From NCBI GenBank assembly GCA_021229015.1, contig CM037783.1, positions 54,460,650 to 54,524,649 of the forward strand: a DNA stretch of 64,000 nucleotides, read 5' to 3'. Source of the DNA: Solen grandis (Eukaryota; Mollusca; Bivalvia; Adapedonta; Solenidae). The notes beneath the pieces are model-generated. The model had not been told where the DNA came from. It saw only the letters and a program-made list of their open reading frames with translations, and ran no database searches. Position 1 is the stretch's first letter, and each line of letters begins with the position of its first letter. Positions 23,664 through 35,537 of the stretch are shown here, piece after piece. The position numbers and the translations under genes were made by a program.

Positions 23664-25726
23664 CTTATCTTGGCTATCTTGTGCGACTTTGAGGGACGAG
23701 TTCACTACCAAGGTTAAGACTCACAACTTATCACTTTTTCAATTGGGTGGTGTTTTTATGTTTCAATACATAGATTGAATTGTTATTTGCCAATTGACTA
23801 TTATGCAGAAAGATATGCACCCTGAAACTCCCGTTTTATGATGGAATATCCAAAAATAATTTATGCAAACCAATGAAACGAGTGCTTTTTCGAACTATTC
23901 GGTTGTTAACCAAATTTAGATTGGTTCAAGAAATAGGTCAAAATCCATTTTATACAGCTTACGCCGAAAGAAATATGTTTATTTAAAGCTGAAATGATAT
24001 AAAAGAGTGAAGGTATGATGGATTATGATTATGCATTCGATTTTATACTGTAAGGAATGTTTACATCATATATCTTATGTTTAATCCTGGTAAACGAAGA
24101 AAGTATTATATAACATAATCATAAAATAAATACTGTAAAATTATTACATTTGATTTTTTACGTAACAACTAGGTTGAATCTTTAATTGTTGTTTAAAAGT
24201 TATGTTTTCTTAGAAGACTTAACATCACGAAAGTATGATTTTCTCGCCGAAATTTGATTGGTTTGAAGTATATAAATGACAAGGTATATCCGATAATAAA
24301 TATGTTTATTTCAATTTATTTCCGTTTCACGTGAGTTGCTGTCTATGTCTGTACAAAGACAGTTTATACCCTTCAAAGAATAAAATGTCGCTGGTTTCTA
24401 TCAGTTGGTTGTAATTAAGGACCGGCTAACTTGTTTTGTCGTCTGTTAGCAAGAATGATAAATGTCCTTTGCGCCACCTTTAGCAGTGAATTCTTACATA
24501 AAAATGTAATTGATGTCTGAGCATCATATTGCGGAAGTGTACATTGAGAGTCTCTACGGGAGTTTGACTTGTCTCTTATCCAATTATGTCTTGCCTGAAA
24601 ACAATACAACAATACATTTTTTTAGCGACAGGATATTGACAGTACCTACCATTTTGCTGATAATAAACGGAGACAAACAATGTCAAGTCCAGTGCTAATG
24701 AATTATGAATATGATGTATGGAGTTGGAGTATTCTATTAAAATGCCTTTTCATGATATCAAGCAGTCTGATCTGGACAAAACACCTTCGTATATACATCA
24801 TTGTCTCTTGCTATTGATCGTGTTGGTACCATGTGGCGTGCAGCATACCATAAACCTCAAGTGACAAAAGGGCAAAACTATACGTTATCCGAAATAACGT
24901 GCACCATATGTGACTAAGCCTTCCCTCAAGATAAAAAAAACTATATTCAAGTTTTGCTGGTAAGATATTGCCTTATTGTTAATCTTCAATTAAAATAAAT
25001 TGGAGTAAATAATAATGCAAGGATAGGTATCAAGCATGTAACTGCTAACTTTGTTTTGAATAGTTCTTTCTCAAATGTTAATTTGTAAATATGTTACAAA
25101 AGCTTCACCATATGAATTGTACTCGATATGCAATTAGAGTCAATTAATCTGATCAGTAAGCAGATTCAAACAATTTATTGTAAATACAAACGCTAGCAGA
25201 TATGAATATGTTTTTATCTTTCATCTACTGCAACAAAGACTGGTAACACTTGCCTAATAAACTTAACCTTAATCAGTCAATTATATTTAGAACAACGGGT
25301 CTATCTGAGTGTAGAGTTCACTAAGTGCATAAATGTTATGTTTCATTTCACTGTGTAAGTTAATGAAAGTACGGAAGCCTATTAGGGTCATTTTGTTTTA
25401 ATGGTTTTGTGTTCTGAGTCCGGTATTGTGTGTTATGAGCTATGTCTTACGACTAAGTCCTTAGGTCTTTCGCGATAAAAAGGCAAAGCACTTGCAACAT
25501 GACAAAACAATGGCGGACAAGTCCTCAACTATTCACCAATTTCAAAGGGAATGAATATGAAAACGATTTTTAAGTAAGCGTGAGTAATAAAATACCTTAT
25601 TTGTGTAGCCTGATAAAATTTAGTAGATCTGTGGTAGTCATATAATCTGATATCGGATCTATATTCCTATGTCATAAGACATAAGTCATTACACATAATT
25701 ACTAACACATAGTAATTGCATAATTC

Positions 25727-25792
25727 ATAATCATAAGACAAAATTGCAGCATGACTCTTGTCTTAGTAATTATGTGTTATGAATTATGCCAT
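25727..25792. repeat. Imperfect inverted repeat
   Basis: GCATAATTCATAAT...ATAAGACA on the left is complementary to TGTCTTAGTAATTATG...ATGAATTATGC on the right, around AAATTGCAGCATGACTC. Related TAATTACTAACACAT stretches flank it on the left. It may be a small foldback element. Confidence 0.55.
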
Positions 25793-26220
25793 ATGTCATA
25801 TAACTTGTGTATATGTAAAGTGCGGCAAAATCCCCACATTTGCTTCAACATGGAGGAGAAAGGGAAATCAGGAATAAAAATTTCCTTACAAATAAAATAT
25901 GCATGCAAATAATCACGCTAAGAAGATCTACTTATGATTTTGAAATCATCATTGGAGTTGAGATTGTTATTTTATTGCATGTTGTACTGTACACATGGTT
26001 GAACTGCCAACTTCCTGTGTTCCAGACGCATGTCTAGACAGCCTTGTGAATTAACAGGTGATTTATAGGGTTCAACAGTTTCAAAGCAAATCCCTTTTTG
26101 TTAAAAAGTCGACAATGTTTAATAAAGTGTAGATAATATATATGTATATGGATAACTTATTCAAGAATTTGGACCCAGGTGTGAGTAACGTAAAGTATTT
26201 TCCTTACAGAAATAAACTAG

Positions 26221-27005
26221 AAAAGTGTCCATAGGACACGGATGCCCCCACCGTTCACATTTATAAGATATTTTTCACTGTCTGTGAGAATCATGAAAAA
26301 TGCACACTTCAGCAAATTTCATAATACTGTCACCAAGCTATTTTGATGTACACAATCTAGCAGGTATCACAGAGGGATAGGAGATAAAAACAAAGGATAC
26401 CAAGTGTGGTATTGCTATTGTACGTGGCAATAAAGTGCAAATATGAATCAAATCTGTTGAGTTATTAAAGTTACTGAGTGGAAAACCAGAAATTAAACAA
26501 CAAAATACATCAACACAGGGGCATAACACAGTCACATTAGATGGACGGTATCAAAAATTGAACTTGATCTGTATTTTAATATCATATATTTATACACCAA
26601 AATATGAATAAAATCTGTTGAGAACTTCAAAAGCTGTTGAGCGGAAACAAGAAATTTACAATTAAGTATATCAACAAAGGGGCATAACTCCGGACATATC
26701 GGATGGGCGGTATCCAATATCGATCTTGATCAGTATTTTAGTAACATATACTTATGCACCACATATGAATCAAATCTGTTGAGGCCTTCAAAAGTTATTG
26801 TGCAGCAACCAGAAATTTACAATAAAATATATCAAGAAAGTTGTATAACTCCGGTCATATTTTGTGGGCGTGTCCGAAATCGGACTTGATCTTTATTTTG
26901 ATATGTTATAATCATGTACGAAATATGAATCAAATCTGTTGAGTCCTTCAAAAGGTATTGAGTGGAAACCAAAAAGGTATCGGACGGACAGGGGTAACTC
27001 TTAAT
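26221..27005 (+). mobile_element. HINE-like element, family 8, 3' end unclear
   Basis: It opens near AAAGTGTCCATAGGACACGG, a short hairpin (GTGTCC/GGACAC), followed by ATGCCCCCAC. The core contains at least four units of ~161 bp, marked by ATATGAATCAAATCTGTTGA at 26441, 26602, 26763 and 26933. Near the end there is CGGACGGACAGGGG. A 3' hairpin with TCTTGTT was not found, so the copy is probably 3'-truncated or diverged. Confidence 0.55.
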
Positions 27006-27319
27006 TTAGGTTGAGGATACAAAAGTTTTAATTTCATAAATTGAAAAAGAACACTTCAAGGAACCTGCATTTATATGTTAATAGTACTATACACACATGA
27101 TTTGTTACGTTCGGTATTTAAATAATACAAGAAAGAGTGGCAGGGAGGTAAAGAGTAAAGTAAGACCCCTGGTCATTATAAATGTTTTGTCATATTTTTG
27201 TCAACTCCATGTATTTTAGTAAAGTAAAATGACTGATATAAGATCAAATTTTAATAAAACACTCCATTTCATGTAAAAAAAACATGATCTAGCTATATAC
27301 AACATTAAGGGTTTAATAC

Positions 27320-27895
27320 TCAAGTGAATCAAAATGAGTCTCCATGATGTACGGGGTAAATTAGTCAAAATGAGTTCTGAAGAAGGGGTAAATGAGTCAA
27401 AATGAGTCTCTATGAAGTAAGGGGTAAATGAGTCAAAATGAGTCTCCGTGAAGGAAGGGGTAAATGAGTCAAAATGAGTCTCTATGAAGTAAGGGGTAAA
27501 TGAGTCAAAATGAGTCTCCGTGAAGGAAGGGGTAAATGAGTCAAAATGAGTCTCCATGAAGTAAGGGGTAAATGAGCCAAAATGAGTCTCTATGAAGTAA
27601 GGGGTAAATGAGTCAAAATGAGTATCTATGAAGTAAGTGGTAAATGAGTTTAAAAATGAGTCAAAAACTATGAAGTAAGGGGTAAATGAGTTCAAAAATA
27701 GTCTTCTCATGAAGTAAGGGTAAATTGAGTTCAAAATGAGTCGTCTCCGTGAAGGACGGGTAAGTAAATGAGTTCAAAATGAGTCATTTTTATGAATAAG
27801 TGTAAGGTCGGTAAATGAGAAGGGCAAATGAGTCTCCAATGAATATTAAGGACGGGGTAAATGAGTCAAAATGAGTCTCCGTGAAGAAGGGGTAA
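27320..27895. repeat. 36-bp minisatellite
   Basis: Units of the type GGGGTAAATGAGTC, AAAATGAGTC, TCTATGAAGTAA repeat about 15 times. They are regular to about 27640 and then degrade with small insertions. Because 36 is divisible by three, the minus strand carries a long frame (27216-27734) encoding a 12-residue repeat (HFDSFTPYFIET); it is a by-product of the array. The unit is related to the 29-bp minisatellite at 11003, in the opposite orientation. Confidence 0.9.
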
Positions 27896-28399
27896 GATCC
27901 CAAGTCAACTAGATTGCAACATAGTTTATTGTAATGTATCTCTATGTTTATGCTCTCACACCAATACTGTACAGTATCTCTATGTTATTTCAAAACCCAA
28001 GTCACAAAAACTTTTAGAGTCATGGACACTAAGCTTATTATTTCTGTAACAGTAATTCTTCGGAAGCATTAACAACCAATAAACAAAAAGCAATCTTGGT
28101 TTGAGAACAAAGTTTAGATGTCTAATTCTAATATAGCTCATGAAAGATCAAAATCTCTGTCGCAAAAACTTTTAGTGTCATGGACACTAAGCTTAATATT
28201 AAAAACCGGTTTACTGAATAATCTTGTTTCACTGAACATTGAATGATGTGCAATGTTTTATTGTAATTGCTCAAGTACAATAAAGCACAACTACAAGTAT
28301 TGTTGAACTTGAATGATATGGGGACTAGATGCTCAAGGACAACGTGTCGAGCCGTAATTTGTCTGCCATGATATGTGTGCAAAGAAACACAAAAGTGCA

Positions 28400-28870
28400 A
28401 ATGTGACACTGACCTCTGACGTGGACATGGTACTTGCACATGACACACTATCTGACAAAGGTGAACATTTTATTTTAAGATTTAGCCTGAAAAATAAAAT
28501 ATAGTTCATGATGCATGATGTAGTTGTGTCTATTTTAGCTTTTAAATTCTGACTGTGACCTTGACTTGTAACCAATGGACCTCTATCTTCAGAGCGACCT
28601 AACGTCTCAGGATGGTGATCAACTGTACTAAATTTTAAAATCCATGAATGCATGACATAGCAGCAGCCTTGACAAGGTGTAACATATCTATTGTCCGTTG
28701 TGACCTTGACCTTTGATTTAAAGAGATACGTCTTAAGCTCGATACATCTTCTCATGATGATGAACAACTGTGCCAAGTTATTTGAAAATTCATCAATGGT
28801 GGATGACACTGCAGCACAGACAAGGTGAATGCGGACGAACGGACATACGCACTAAGATACACCAAAAACA
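28400..28870. repeat. Degenerate ~150 bp tandem repeat with TGACCTTGAC blocks
   Basis: GTGACACTGACCTCTGAC (28402), GTGACCTTGACTTG (28554) and GTGACCTTGACCTTTG (28701) recur at ~147-152 bp, with similar following text (ATGATGAACAACTGTGCC / GGTGATCAACTGTACT). It ends near GCGGACGAACGGACA. This resembles the core of a HINE-like element without recognisable ends. Confidence 0.6.
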
Positions 28871-28929
28871 CCAATGTGGCGATTAAATCAAGGTGACCAA
28901 AAGCGGGCTCGACATTTAAATGAACCAAA

Positions 28930-29191
28930 TCTTCGGTCTCAAGTGATATGACTTCAAACAAGCCCCTGATATGCATGCAATGAAAATGTTGCTATTTTTC
29001 TGCCTTTTCTCCTTCTTTGCCTTCTCCTTCAGTTCTCTTGCTGCCTCCAGCTCTCGTTTCTTGCCATTTTGTTTCAGCTGCACATTAGACAGGGCCTCCT
29101 TGATGAACTTGACCAACACCTCAAGGTCATCTGGTTTCTCCTTCTGCAGGTACACTTCCGAAGCCTTCGCTCTCCACAGCAACATGGTCAC
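28930..29191 (-). CDS. Putative exon, charged coiled-coil segment (unknown gene)
   Basis: On the minus strand a good acceptor (TATATGTCCATCAG) at 29192 opens a frame with VTMLLWRAKASEVYLQ, followed by a highly charged, helix-forming stretch rich in K, E and A (LKQNGKKRELEAARELKEKA). The composition differs from surrounding random frames and the GC content is higher, so it may be a real exon. The downstream end is uncertain: no clear donor is seen and the frame runs on to a stop near 28916. No family is recognised. It could be the last exon of an unknown gene or a piece of a transposon. Confidence 0.35.
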
Positions 29192-29469
29192 CTGATGGAC
29201 ATATAAAATAGACACCGACTGTCACACTCTCCAAACCATTCATCCACTGTGGTCAAGTCCATACACATACATGTGAATATGTGAATGGCATTATTCATTA
29301 TCACTATGTAACTTCCAAAGTAGAAATGGAACCTTGCATATGATCATTTTACAAAAATACGAATATAATATTTATTAGTTTACTTTGCAATCAAACATTA
29401 TATTTTAATCAATTAAATTATTCAGAATCACTATGATCATCGACATTATTCCCATGTTTCGTCAATGAG

Positions 29470-29789
29470 TTACAGCAGTTCCCTGTATAGCTCTAGAGCA
29501 CCTTGTACAGTGATGGGAACCTGAAGGTGGTCAGGTTTGAGCAACTTTGCCAAGTCTTGAAATTTCTGACAACATACTGTTCTGTGTAAGCCGTACATTT
29601 CACAACATGCCTCAACAATTCTTTTTGATCGAAATCTTTCCAAAATTGTGACCACCAAATACTTCGGGAACGAAGTACATCAAATCAGACTTTCCATTTG
29701 ACACCTCTGCATTTCTTTGGGTGCGTATGGAATGCAGATTCCAGTTTACCGCTATTCTGTCAAGTTCGGCCTGAACTTCAAGCATTCGA
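29470..29789 (-). pseudogene. C-terminal fragment of an integrase-like (DDE) protein, frameshifted and cut by the gap
   Basis: Minus strand. From the gap edge one frame reads ELDRIAVNWNLHSIRTQRN and then DLMYFVPEVFGG. The pattern N-x-H-x-IR-x2-RN followed by MYF-x-PE-x-G resembles the end of integrase-core proteins multiplied in fish and invertebrate genomes (recalled family resemblance, tentative). Near 29640 the sense changes frame by one base and continues as CCEMYGLHRTV ... LKPDHLQVPITVQGALELY up to TAA 29472-29470. The upstream catalytic part lies in or beyond the Ns. Confidence 0.45.
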
Positions 29790-29889
29790 NNNNNNNNNNN
29801 NNNNNNNNNNNNNNNNNNNNNNNNNNNNNNNNNNNNNNNNNNNNNNNNNNNNNNNNNNNNNNNNNNNNNNNNNNNNNNNNNNNNNNNNN
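29790..29889. other. Assembly gap of 100 Ns
   Basis: Exactly 100 Ns, the conventional size for a gap of unknown length. Sequence on the two sides may not be adjacent in the genome. Confidence 1.
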
Positions 29890-29904
29890 AGTGAACGACT
29901 CTTT

Positions 29905-29998
29905 TGCTCAGAATCTATAAGTGCTTACATTTACTATAAAATTCACACGATCACTTGATGGATCATGATCACAATTTATTGATGAATGGATTACCTTG
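29905..29998 (+). mobile_element. Partial ~200 bp MITE (copy 4, right half)
   Basis: GAATCTATAAGTGCTTACAT, GATCACTTGATGGATCATGA and GAATGGATTACCTTGA match the right half of the copy at 5114. The left half is lost in the gap. Confidence 0.6.
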
Positions 29999-31901
29999 AA
30001 AATATATGATACCTTATTGTTAAAGGATTAAAATACTCACTCTTTGATCTTGTTTAGTAACTAAATATTAATTACATTACAATTCAGGTTTCTGATGAGC
30101 TATTCCTACATAAAATTGTTTTATAAAATTTATAATTTATGCAGCTCACAAGCTGACCAGGTTTTACACCCAATAATTCTCCTCAATACTTTTGTTCAGG
30201 AGATATGAAGGGAAAACTGTTGATTATGTCCATCTGAAGTGCAAAATGCTTTCAGTTTGATCTAGTATTTATGTGTTGCAAAATGGAGTCAAATGTTGTC
30301 AAATTTATAGAACTTTAATCAATCCTCAAATATGTGTGCTGTGTTCAAAGACGAATTTTATTTAGAATAGTTGTTTAAGATCTAATAAATTGAAAGAAAA
30401 AAAAGAAGAAAAAAATCCTCTAATTTTCTTATTTTCATTTATTGATGACATGAGAAAGATATATCAAACTTGATTAATACCTTGTAGCTCTAATTTCATA
30501 AAGTGTCTACTGATGGATAAACGGTACAATAAATAGAACAGAAATCCATTTAGGAGAAAAGTGATATTTTGCAGTATATACAGTTGACGGTCAACCTGTA
30601 AGTGGTGTTTTCTAATACTACCAAACTATCGTTTTGTTATATGTTTAATCTTCATTTAGAGCCCACCTCTGTTATGCGGTCACATTATCTTGTTCCGTCG
30701 GCTGACCGCTTAAAAAAAGGTTTGAATGTTCATGTATTGTCTCTATTATAAAGAGTAAATTCTCTTAAACTCTCTTTCACCTCTCTCTATCTCCATTTCT
30801 TTTGCAATGAGTGACCCCCCCCCCTCCCTCTCTCTCTCTCTCTCTCTTGTAATAAATAACATGAAGTTGTATAAACTGGTTATTTACAGACAGGCAGATT
30901 GCAAAAATCCGATAAGCACGGGAATTTCATGAATGGAATCCACTGGGACAAAAAATAGGGAAACTGGTATCACCTGATGAACTTAATGAGATTGTCTGAC
31001 AAAACATGTTATCTTTATTCACACCCATTAACATGCTAATGACAGGGAGAGAGAGAGAGAGAGAGAGAGATCGGCGAATATTCAGTGCTATACACCGAAT
31101 ACGTTAAAGAACCAAGTTTTTTTCCCCCGCAAAATTAGCTCGGATATGGCAGCCGGACTCCCCTGCATCGAGCTACAGTCACGCGCTTTGTGCATATAAT
31201 ATACGGTAAAAACAAAACATATCTACACGCTTCCGGCAAGTCGAAAGCATCAATCCGGATTCACAACGAACAGATCAGTAATAACCCCCACTCCCATTAT
31301 CATTATCATCGGCAGCACCACCAAGGGCACAGTGGCCGGGTGGTAACGCTACTGACTACGGATCCGAAAAATTGTACCCAGTTTGGGGGAAGGATTTTTC
31401 ATGACCTTACCAAGCGCAAAGTACTGACCCAACTCAGGAACATTCGAGTGGGATTAACGTATGTTGTAACGTCGTAAAATAACTGTTTAAACTAAACTAC
31501 CAGCACCACCACCAATTTCATCAGAACAAGAATCAATATTCACCAAATCAATTCGAAGATTCATGTATTTAGGTACAATCATGCTACAAACTATATTACA
31601 GTTGACTATATGATACCTTCTCTTGTTGTATTTAATAATACATTTGTAAGAGGTTTACTGTATGATACCGTCTCTTGTTGTATTTAATAATACATTTGTA
31701 AGAGGTCATTTTGTGTTAAACATGTAGTCATCATATAATTTGACATCTTCATTTCAACATATACTATAGAGCTGGTCCAATTTCTTTCACATCTGTCATA
31801 TTTTATCCACGAATTTTTCATGGTATTGACTCATTTAGTAAGTAGGAAAATAAGTGAATACACATATCTCTGAATTTACATACATTAATGCATACAGTCT
31901 C

Positions 31902-31960
<59 letters not shown>

Positions 31961-32640
31961 ATTTATTATTATTAAAACCAATTTAGAAAACACGATTTGG
32001 TCGCTTAATCATAATAGTATTGTATTAACATGTCTCGCCTGTGAGATGGCAGCACGTGCAGCTCATTCTAATTGTGCAAAATTGCGTCGATGTCCATTCG
32101 CCAGAATAAAACGAGTAAACATAAGGGGAATGGAATGGTGATTCTTTTGTAGTTTAAACTATCACGATACGATCTCAGGATATCAGCACGTGCAGCACTG
32201 GCTTTCATTCCATTTGTCACTCATTGTTACAGGGCGAGCATTAGATTTGTGCGAACATTGAGCGCGAATGGAAGGAAAAAACATATTTTCACGTTACAAT
32301 CTCTAGGAGGACAATAAATATATAGCTACAAAGTGGTAATTTTTTATTATATTCAAGATAATAACATTTTAAAAATAAACATTTGCTGGACTGTCTTGCC
32401 AGAGATAGCTAAAAGACAAGGGATAGCTCACGTAGTAGAATGAATTTGGAAAAACTGAATTTGCAACGTGTTCACTGTCTACTTTGAAAATTACATTACT
32501 ATTTACATGATCCTCATAGAAAGGGCGCGATTGCAGTTTCCCGCTAGTCCGCCCTTTCACGACCTAGTGTTTAAAATTAATCACTCTCAACTTCTCCTGG
32601 GTTGGACTTGTACCGGATCCGCAGTCGGGTATACATTTTT
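29999..32640. other. Non-coding with simple repeats and a possible SINE relic
   Basis: No supported gene. It holds a C/CT run (about 30816-30846), a (GA)n tract at 31046-31070, and a (TA)n run at about 31905-31953. Near 31329-31350 AGTGGCCGGGTGGTAACGC looks like an A-box of a tRNA-derived SINE, but no B-box was found, so the element is not called. Confidence 0.5.
31609..31712. repeat. 52-bp direct duplication
   Basis: The unit TATGATACC followed by TCTCTTGTTGTATTTAATAA and CATTTGTAAGAGGT occurs at 31609 and 31661 with one or two differences. Confidence 0.85.
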
Positions 32641-33982
32641 ATGCCCCCCTTCGAAGAAGAGGGGGTATATTGCTTTGCTCATGTCGGTCGGTCGGTCCGT
32701 AGGTCCGTCGGTCCGTCGGTCCGTCGGTCTGTCGGTAGACCAGACCTTGTCCGAGTGATAACTTAAGTTCTATTTGACCTTTAAGTCTCAAACTTCTTGT
32801 GGTTGTTGCTCATGATCAGTAGATGACCCCTATTGATTTTGGTGTCATTACCTCAAAGGTCAAGGTCACAAGGTCACATGTTGTGTATGTATAATACCAG
32901 ACCTTGTCCGAGTGATAACTTAAGTTCTATTTGACCTTTAAGTCTCAAACTTCATGTGGTTGTTGCTCATGATTAGTAGATGACCCCTATTGATTTTAGT
33001 GTCATTATCTAAAAGGTCAAGGTCACATGTTGTGTATGTATAATACCAGACCTTGTCCGAGTGATAACTTAAGTTCTATTTGACCTTTAAGTCTCAAACT
33101 TCTTGTGGTTGTTGCTCATGATCAGTAGATGACCCCCATTGATTTTGGTGTCATTACCTCAAAGTTCAAGGTCACAAGGTCACATGTTGTGTATGTATAA
33201 TACCAGACCTTGTCCCCCCTTTTTGTGTCAATACCTCAAAGGTCAAGGTCACAAGGTTGCATTTGTATATATGTTTGATGACTTGGCCTTGTCCAAATAA
33301 AATTTTAGTCCTATTTCAGACTATAGGTGGTTGTTCCTTATAATGAGTAGATGACCTCTATTGATTTGGGTGTCAACATCCAAAGGTCAAGTTCACAATG
33401 TCATATGTTGATATATTTTCATTATATAAATGTCTTGCCCAAGTGATGACTTCTTTTTATTTTTACTCTTAAGGTCCTAACCTCATGTAGTTGTTGCTTA
33501 TAAATGTAGAAAACCCTGTTTTCAAATTAATAAGTTGGATTCTTATAAATATTTTGTACGATTTAAGCACTGTCTGACTAATAACTCAAAATCACATTGT
33601 GTCTGGTTTTAACATATACTTAATAGTAATTAATAAAGAAGGCCTCTATGGACTTTAGGGGTCAGTACATTGTGTTAAGGAAGCATTGTCCAGCTGAAAA
33701 CCTTTGCTTCAAATATTTTACAGTTGTTGCATATCAATAGGAATGACAATGTTCTTTCACTTAAACCTTTGTGGACTTGTGTAAATATTTCTCCAGCCCA
33801 TTTATTTCAGTAAATGTTTAGTTCCACATTTTAGCACATTATATTTTCACTCAAAATTTTGAAGTTTGAGAATTTTTTGTGACAAGCCAACATTATGAAG
33901 GCAAACTCCTTGCATGTAATATAGCTATATACATATTATGGCATATGAGGGGGGCATATATGTTTCACAAACATTTCTTGTT
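32641..33982 (+). mobile_element. HINE-like element, family 3 (ATGCCCCCC ends)
   Basis: It starts ATGCCCCCCTTC-GAA-GAAGAGGGGGTAT (hairpin), with a (GGTC/GTCC)n microsatellite at 32688-32735. The core has ~157-bp units, with ACCTTGTCC at 32744, 32901, 33050 and 33207 plus diverged units to about 33620, rich in CAAGGTCACAAGGTCACA. The end has GAGGGGGGCATAT, complementary to the start, then the hairpin ATGTTT-CAC-AAACAT and TTCTTGTTT. The architecture is the same as at 20535. Confidence 0.75.
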
Positions 33983-33998
33983 TTTTTTGCACGGCAAG

Positions 33999-34207
33999 TT
34001 AACTATAGACATTTAAATTCACTCTTCTCCACACATCAGGAGTGTTGTTTTCAATGTTGATTTTCCAGAGGGAAATAATAAATCAACAATTAAATTCACT
34101 CTTCTTCTAATAACAATTGAATTCACAAAGAATAAAGAATAGTGAATTTAATTGTTTATTGTATTATTTCCCTCTGGAAAATCAACATATTTATTTAACT
34201 ATAGACA
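33999..34207. mobile_element. Foldback element with 13-bp flanking direct repeats
   Basis: TTAACTATAGACA occurs at 33999-34011 and 34195-34207. Between them lie inverted arms of about 50 bp; the best 26 bp are perfect (34055-34080 against 34162-34187, with TTTTCCAGAGGGAAATAATA). The direct repeats could be target duplications or outer ends. It sits a few bases after the family 3 HINE. Non-coding. Confidence 0.7.
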
Positions 34208-34964
34208 GTTTGTGATGATGGTGATGATGATGATGATATTTACAATGCTTTTAAAACTACTGTACACTATAAATGTCTTTTAATCGTATTTATCGAAAGG
34301 ATGAATTGTTCTATCGTTTAATCCCTTTGTTATTTTAAATATTTGCATGTATATTCTTGGTATAAGGGTTTATTGCTAATATGGAGAGAACGTTTAAAGG
34401 GAGACAACGGACGTGATCTCACAGATCGGTATGTATTGTGTTCGGACGGTTACTGTAAAAATGTGCGTAAATTGTATTATTTGAATGTACTTTTTATATT
34501 TGAAGTCAGCCAGTTATTGTATTGTTCAAACTAATTTGCTTTTGTACAAAACACTACACAAGCTATATCCAAGTTCTAATATTTCTTTTTTCCTTTGATA
34601 AGCTGAGACGAGTGATAATTTTAGCAACTGATATAAAACCCGATCATCCTGCAAGCTACAGGTTGTTCTGAAATTATACTAGTGGCTTAGGTCCTTTCTT
34701 TGATCACTAAAACATATTCATTTGATGAATAACACGATGATATTTAGCGTTGAAATTATGAATATTGTAATATGATTATTATTGATTTTATTCATTTTTT
34801 TTTCATTTCAGGGAGTGTCTACAAAATCAGCAGTAAGCCTCCAACCTTGAGCCTCAGGGAGACAGTAATCCTTTGGGTTTAGCACTTCGTGAAATGGAGA
34901 TGTTGGGTTGATTCTTGTCCATGGAGAGCATTTGAGAAGTACCAGGTAAGAAGTCCACTCTTAT
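34208..34964. other. Non-coding, nothing recognised
   Basis: It contains a short GATGAT run near 34213-34237. The frame at 34343-34534 shows no recognisable domain. Confidence 0.5.
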
Positions 34965-35093
34965 AACTACTGCTGCTGTTTAATATCATCTGCTACTCTT
35001 CTACTTTCAACGGCTACTACTACTACTACTACGAGTGCAACAACTATTTATTACCAAATTTTACTACGACTACCTCTGTTACATATCATTATT
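34965..35093. repeat. Degenerate CTACTACTAC repeat, segment 1
   Basis: A triplet-rich stretch containing ACTACTACTACTACTACG and, at the end, CTGTTACATATCATTA. The same mixture continues at 35341-35537, 36337-36517 and 39489-39665, always cut by HINE-like elements. It appears to be one old array split by insertions. Confidence 0.7.
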
Positions 35094-35340
35094 AGCTCAT
35101 CTGATTAAAAAAAAAATGATGAGTTATTGTCACCAATCTTGCGTCTTCGGCGTCGACTTCACCATCACCATTTGACTCTTGGCTGCAAGAACCATAACTC
35201 TATTTTTTTTCTGCAAGAATTACGTCCCTTTTACACTTCTTGGTTAAATTGTATGATAAGGTCAACCTTTTTACATGAAATGTCAAAGCTGTTGCTTCGA
35301 AACTTGGAACAATTATTTACCACCATAAGTTGCCTTAATG
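35094..35340 (+). mobile_element. HINE-like 5' fragment, family 7 (AGCTCATC start)
   Basis: AGCTCATCTGATT, an A-run, then ATGATGAGTTATTG makes a 5' hairpin like those of the other families, followed by GCGTCTTCGGCGTCGAC and a short satellite-like core with AAGAACCATAACTCT. No 3' hairpin is present, so it is a 3'-deleted copy. Confidence 0.55.
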
Positions 35341-35537
35341 CTGTTACATGTCATTATATTTTCTTCTCCTATATTCAACTCCTACTAATATTACTATTTA
35401 TTATCATCGTCTTCTTTTTCTGTTACATTTCATCATCTTCTTCTTCTCATACATTCCACTACTAATGCTTCTTTTATTTATTATCATCACCTTCTATTCG
35501 CTGATTACTTCTACTGCTGTCATAAAGCATCGTTTTT
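35341..35537. repeat. Degenerate CTACTACTAC repeat, segment 2
   Basis: CTGTTACATGTCATTATA, CTGTTACATTTCATCATC and TTCTACTGCTGTCATAA recur in a T/C-rich context. Plus-strand frames here (35127-35539) are low-complexity L/I/F/S and are not genes. Confidence 0.7.

Larger units (their letters stand above)
21835..26220. other. Non-coding, apart from two small repeats
   Basis: About 4.4 kb of AT-rich DNA without a supported gene. It contains the 35-bp duplication at 23594 and the inverted repeat at 25727, annotated separately. Frames such as 22962-23204 show no recognisable domain. Confidence 0.5.

Noticed and set aside
27216..27734. 172-codon minus-strand frame encoding HFDSFTPYFIET repeats
   Set aside because: It is produced by the 36-bp minisatellite, whose length is a multiple of three. 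It lacks a non-repetitive domain and the array degrades without regard to frame.
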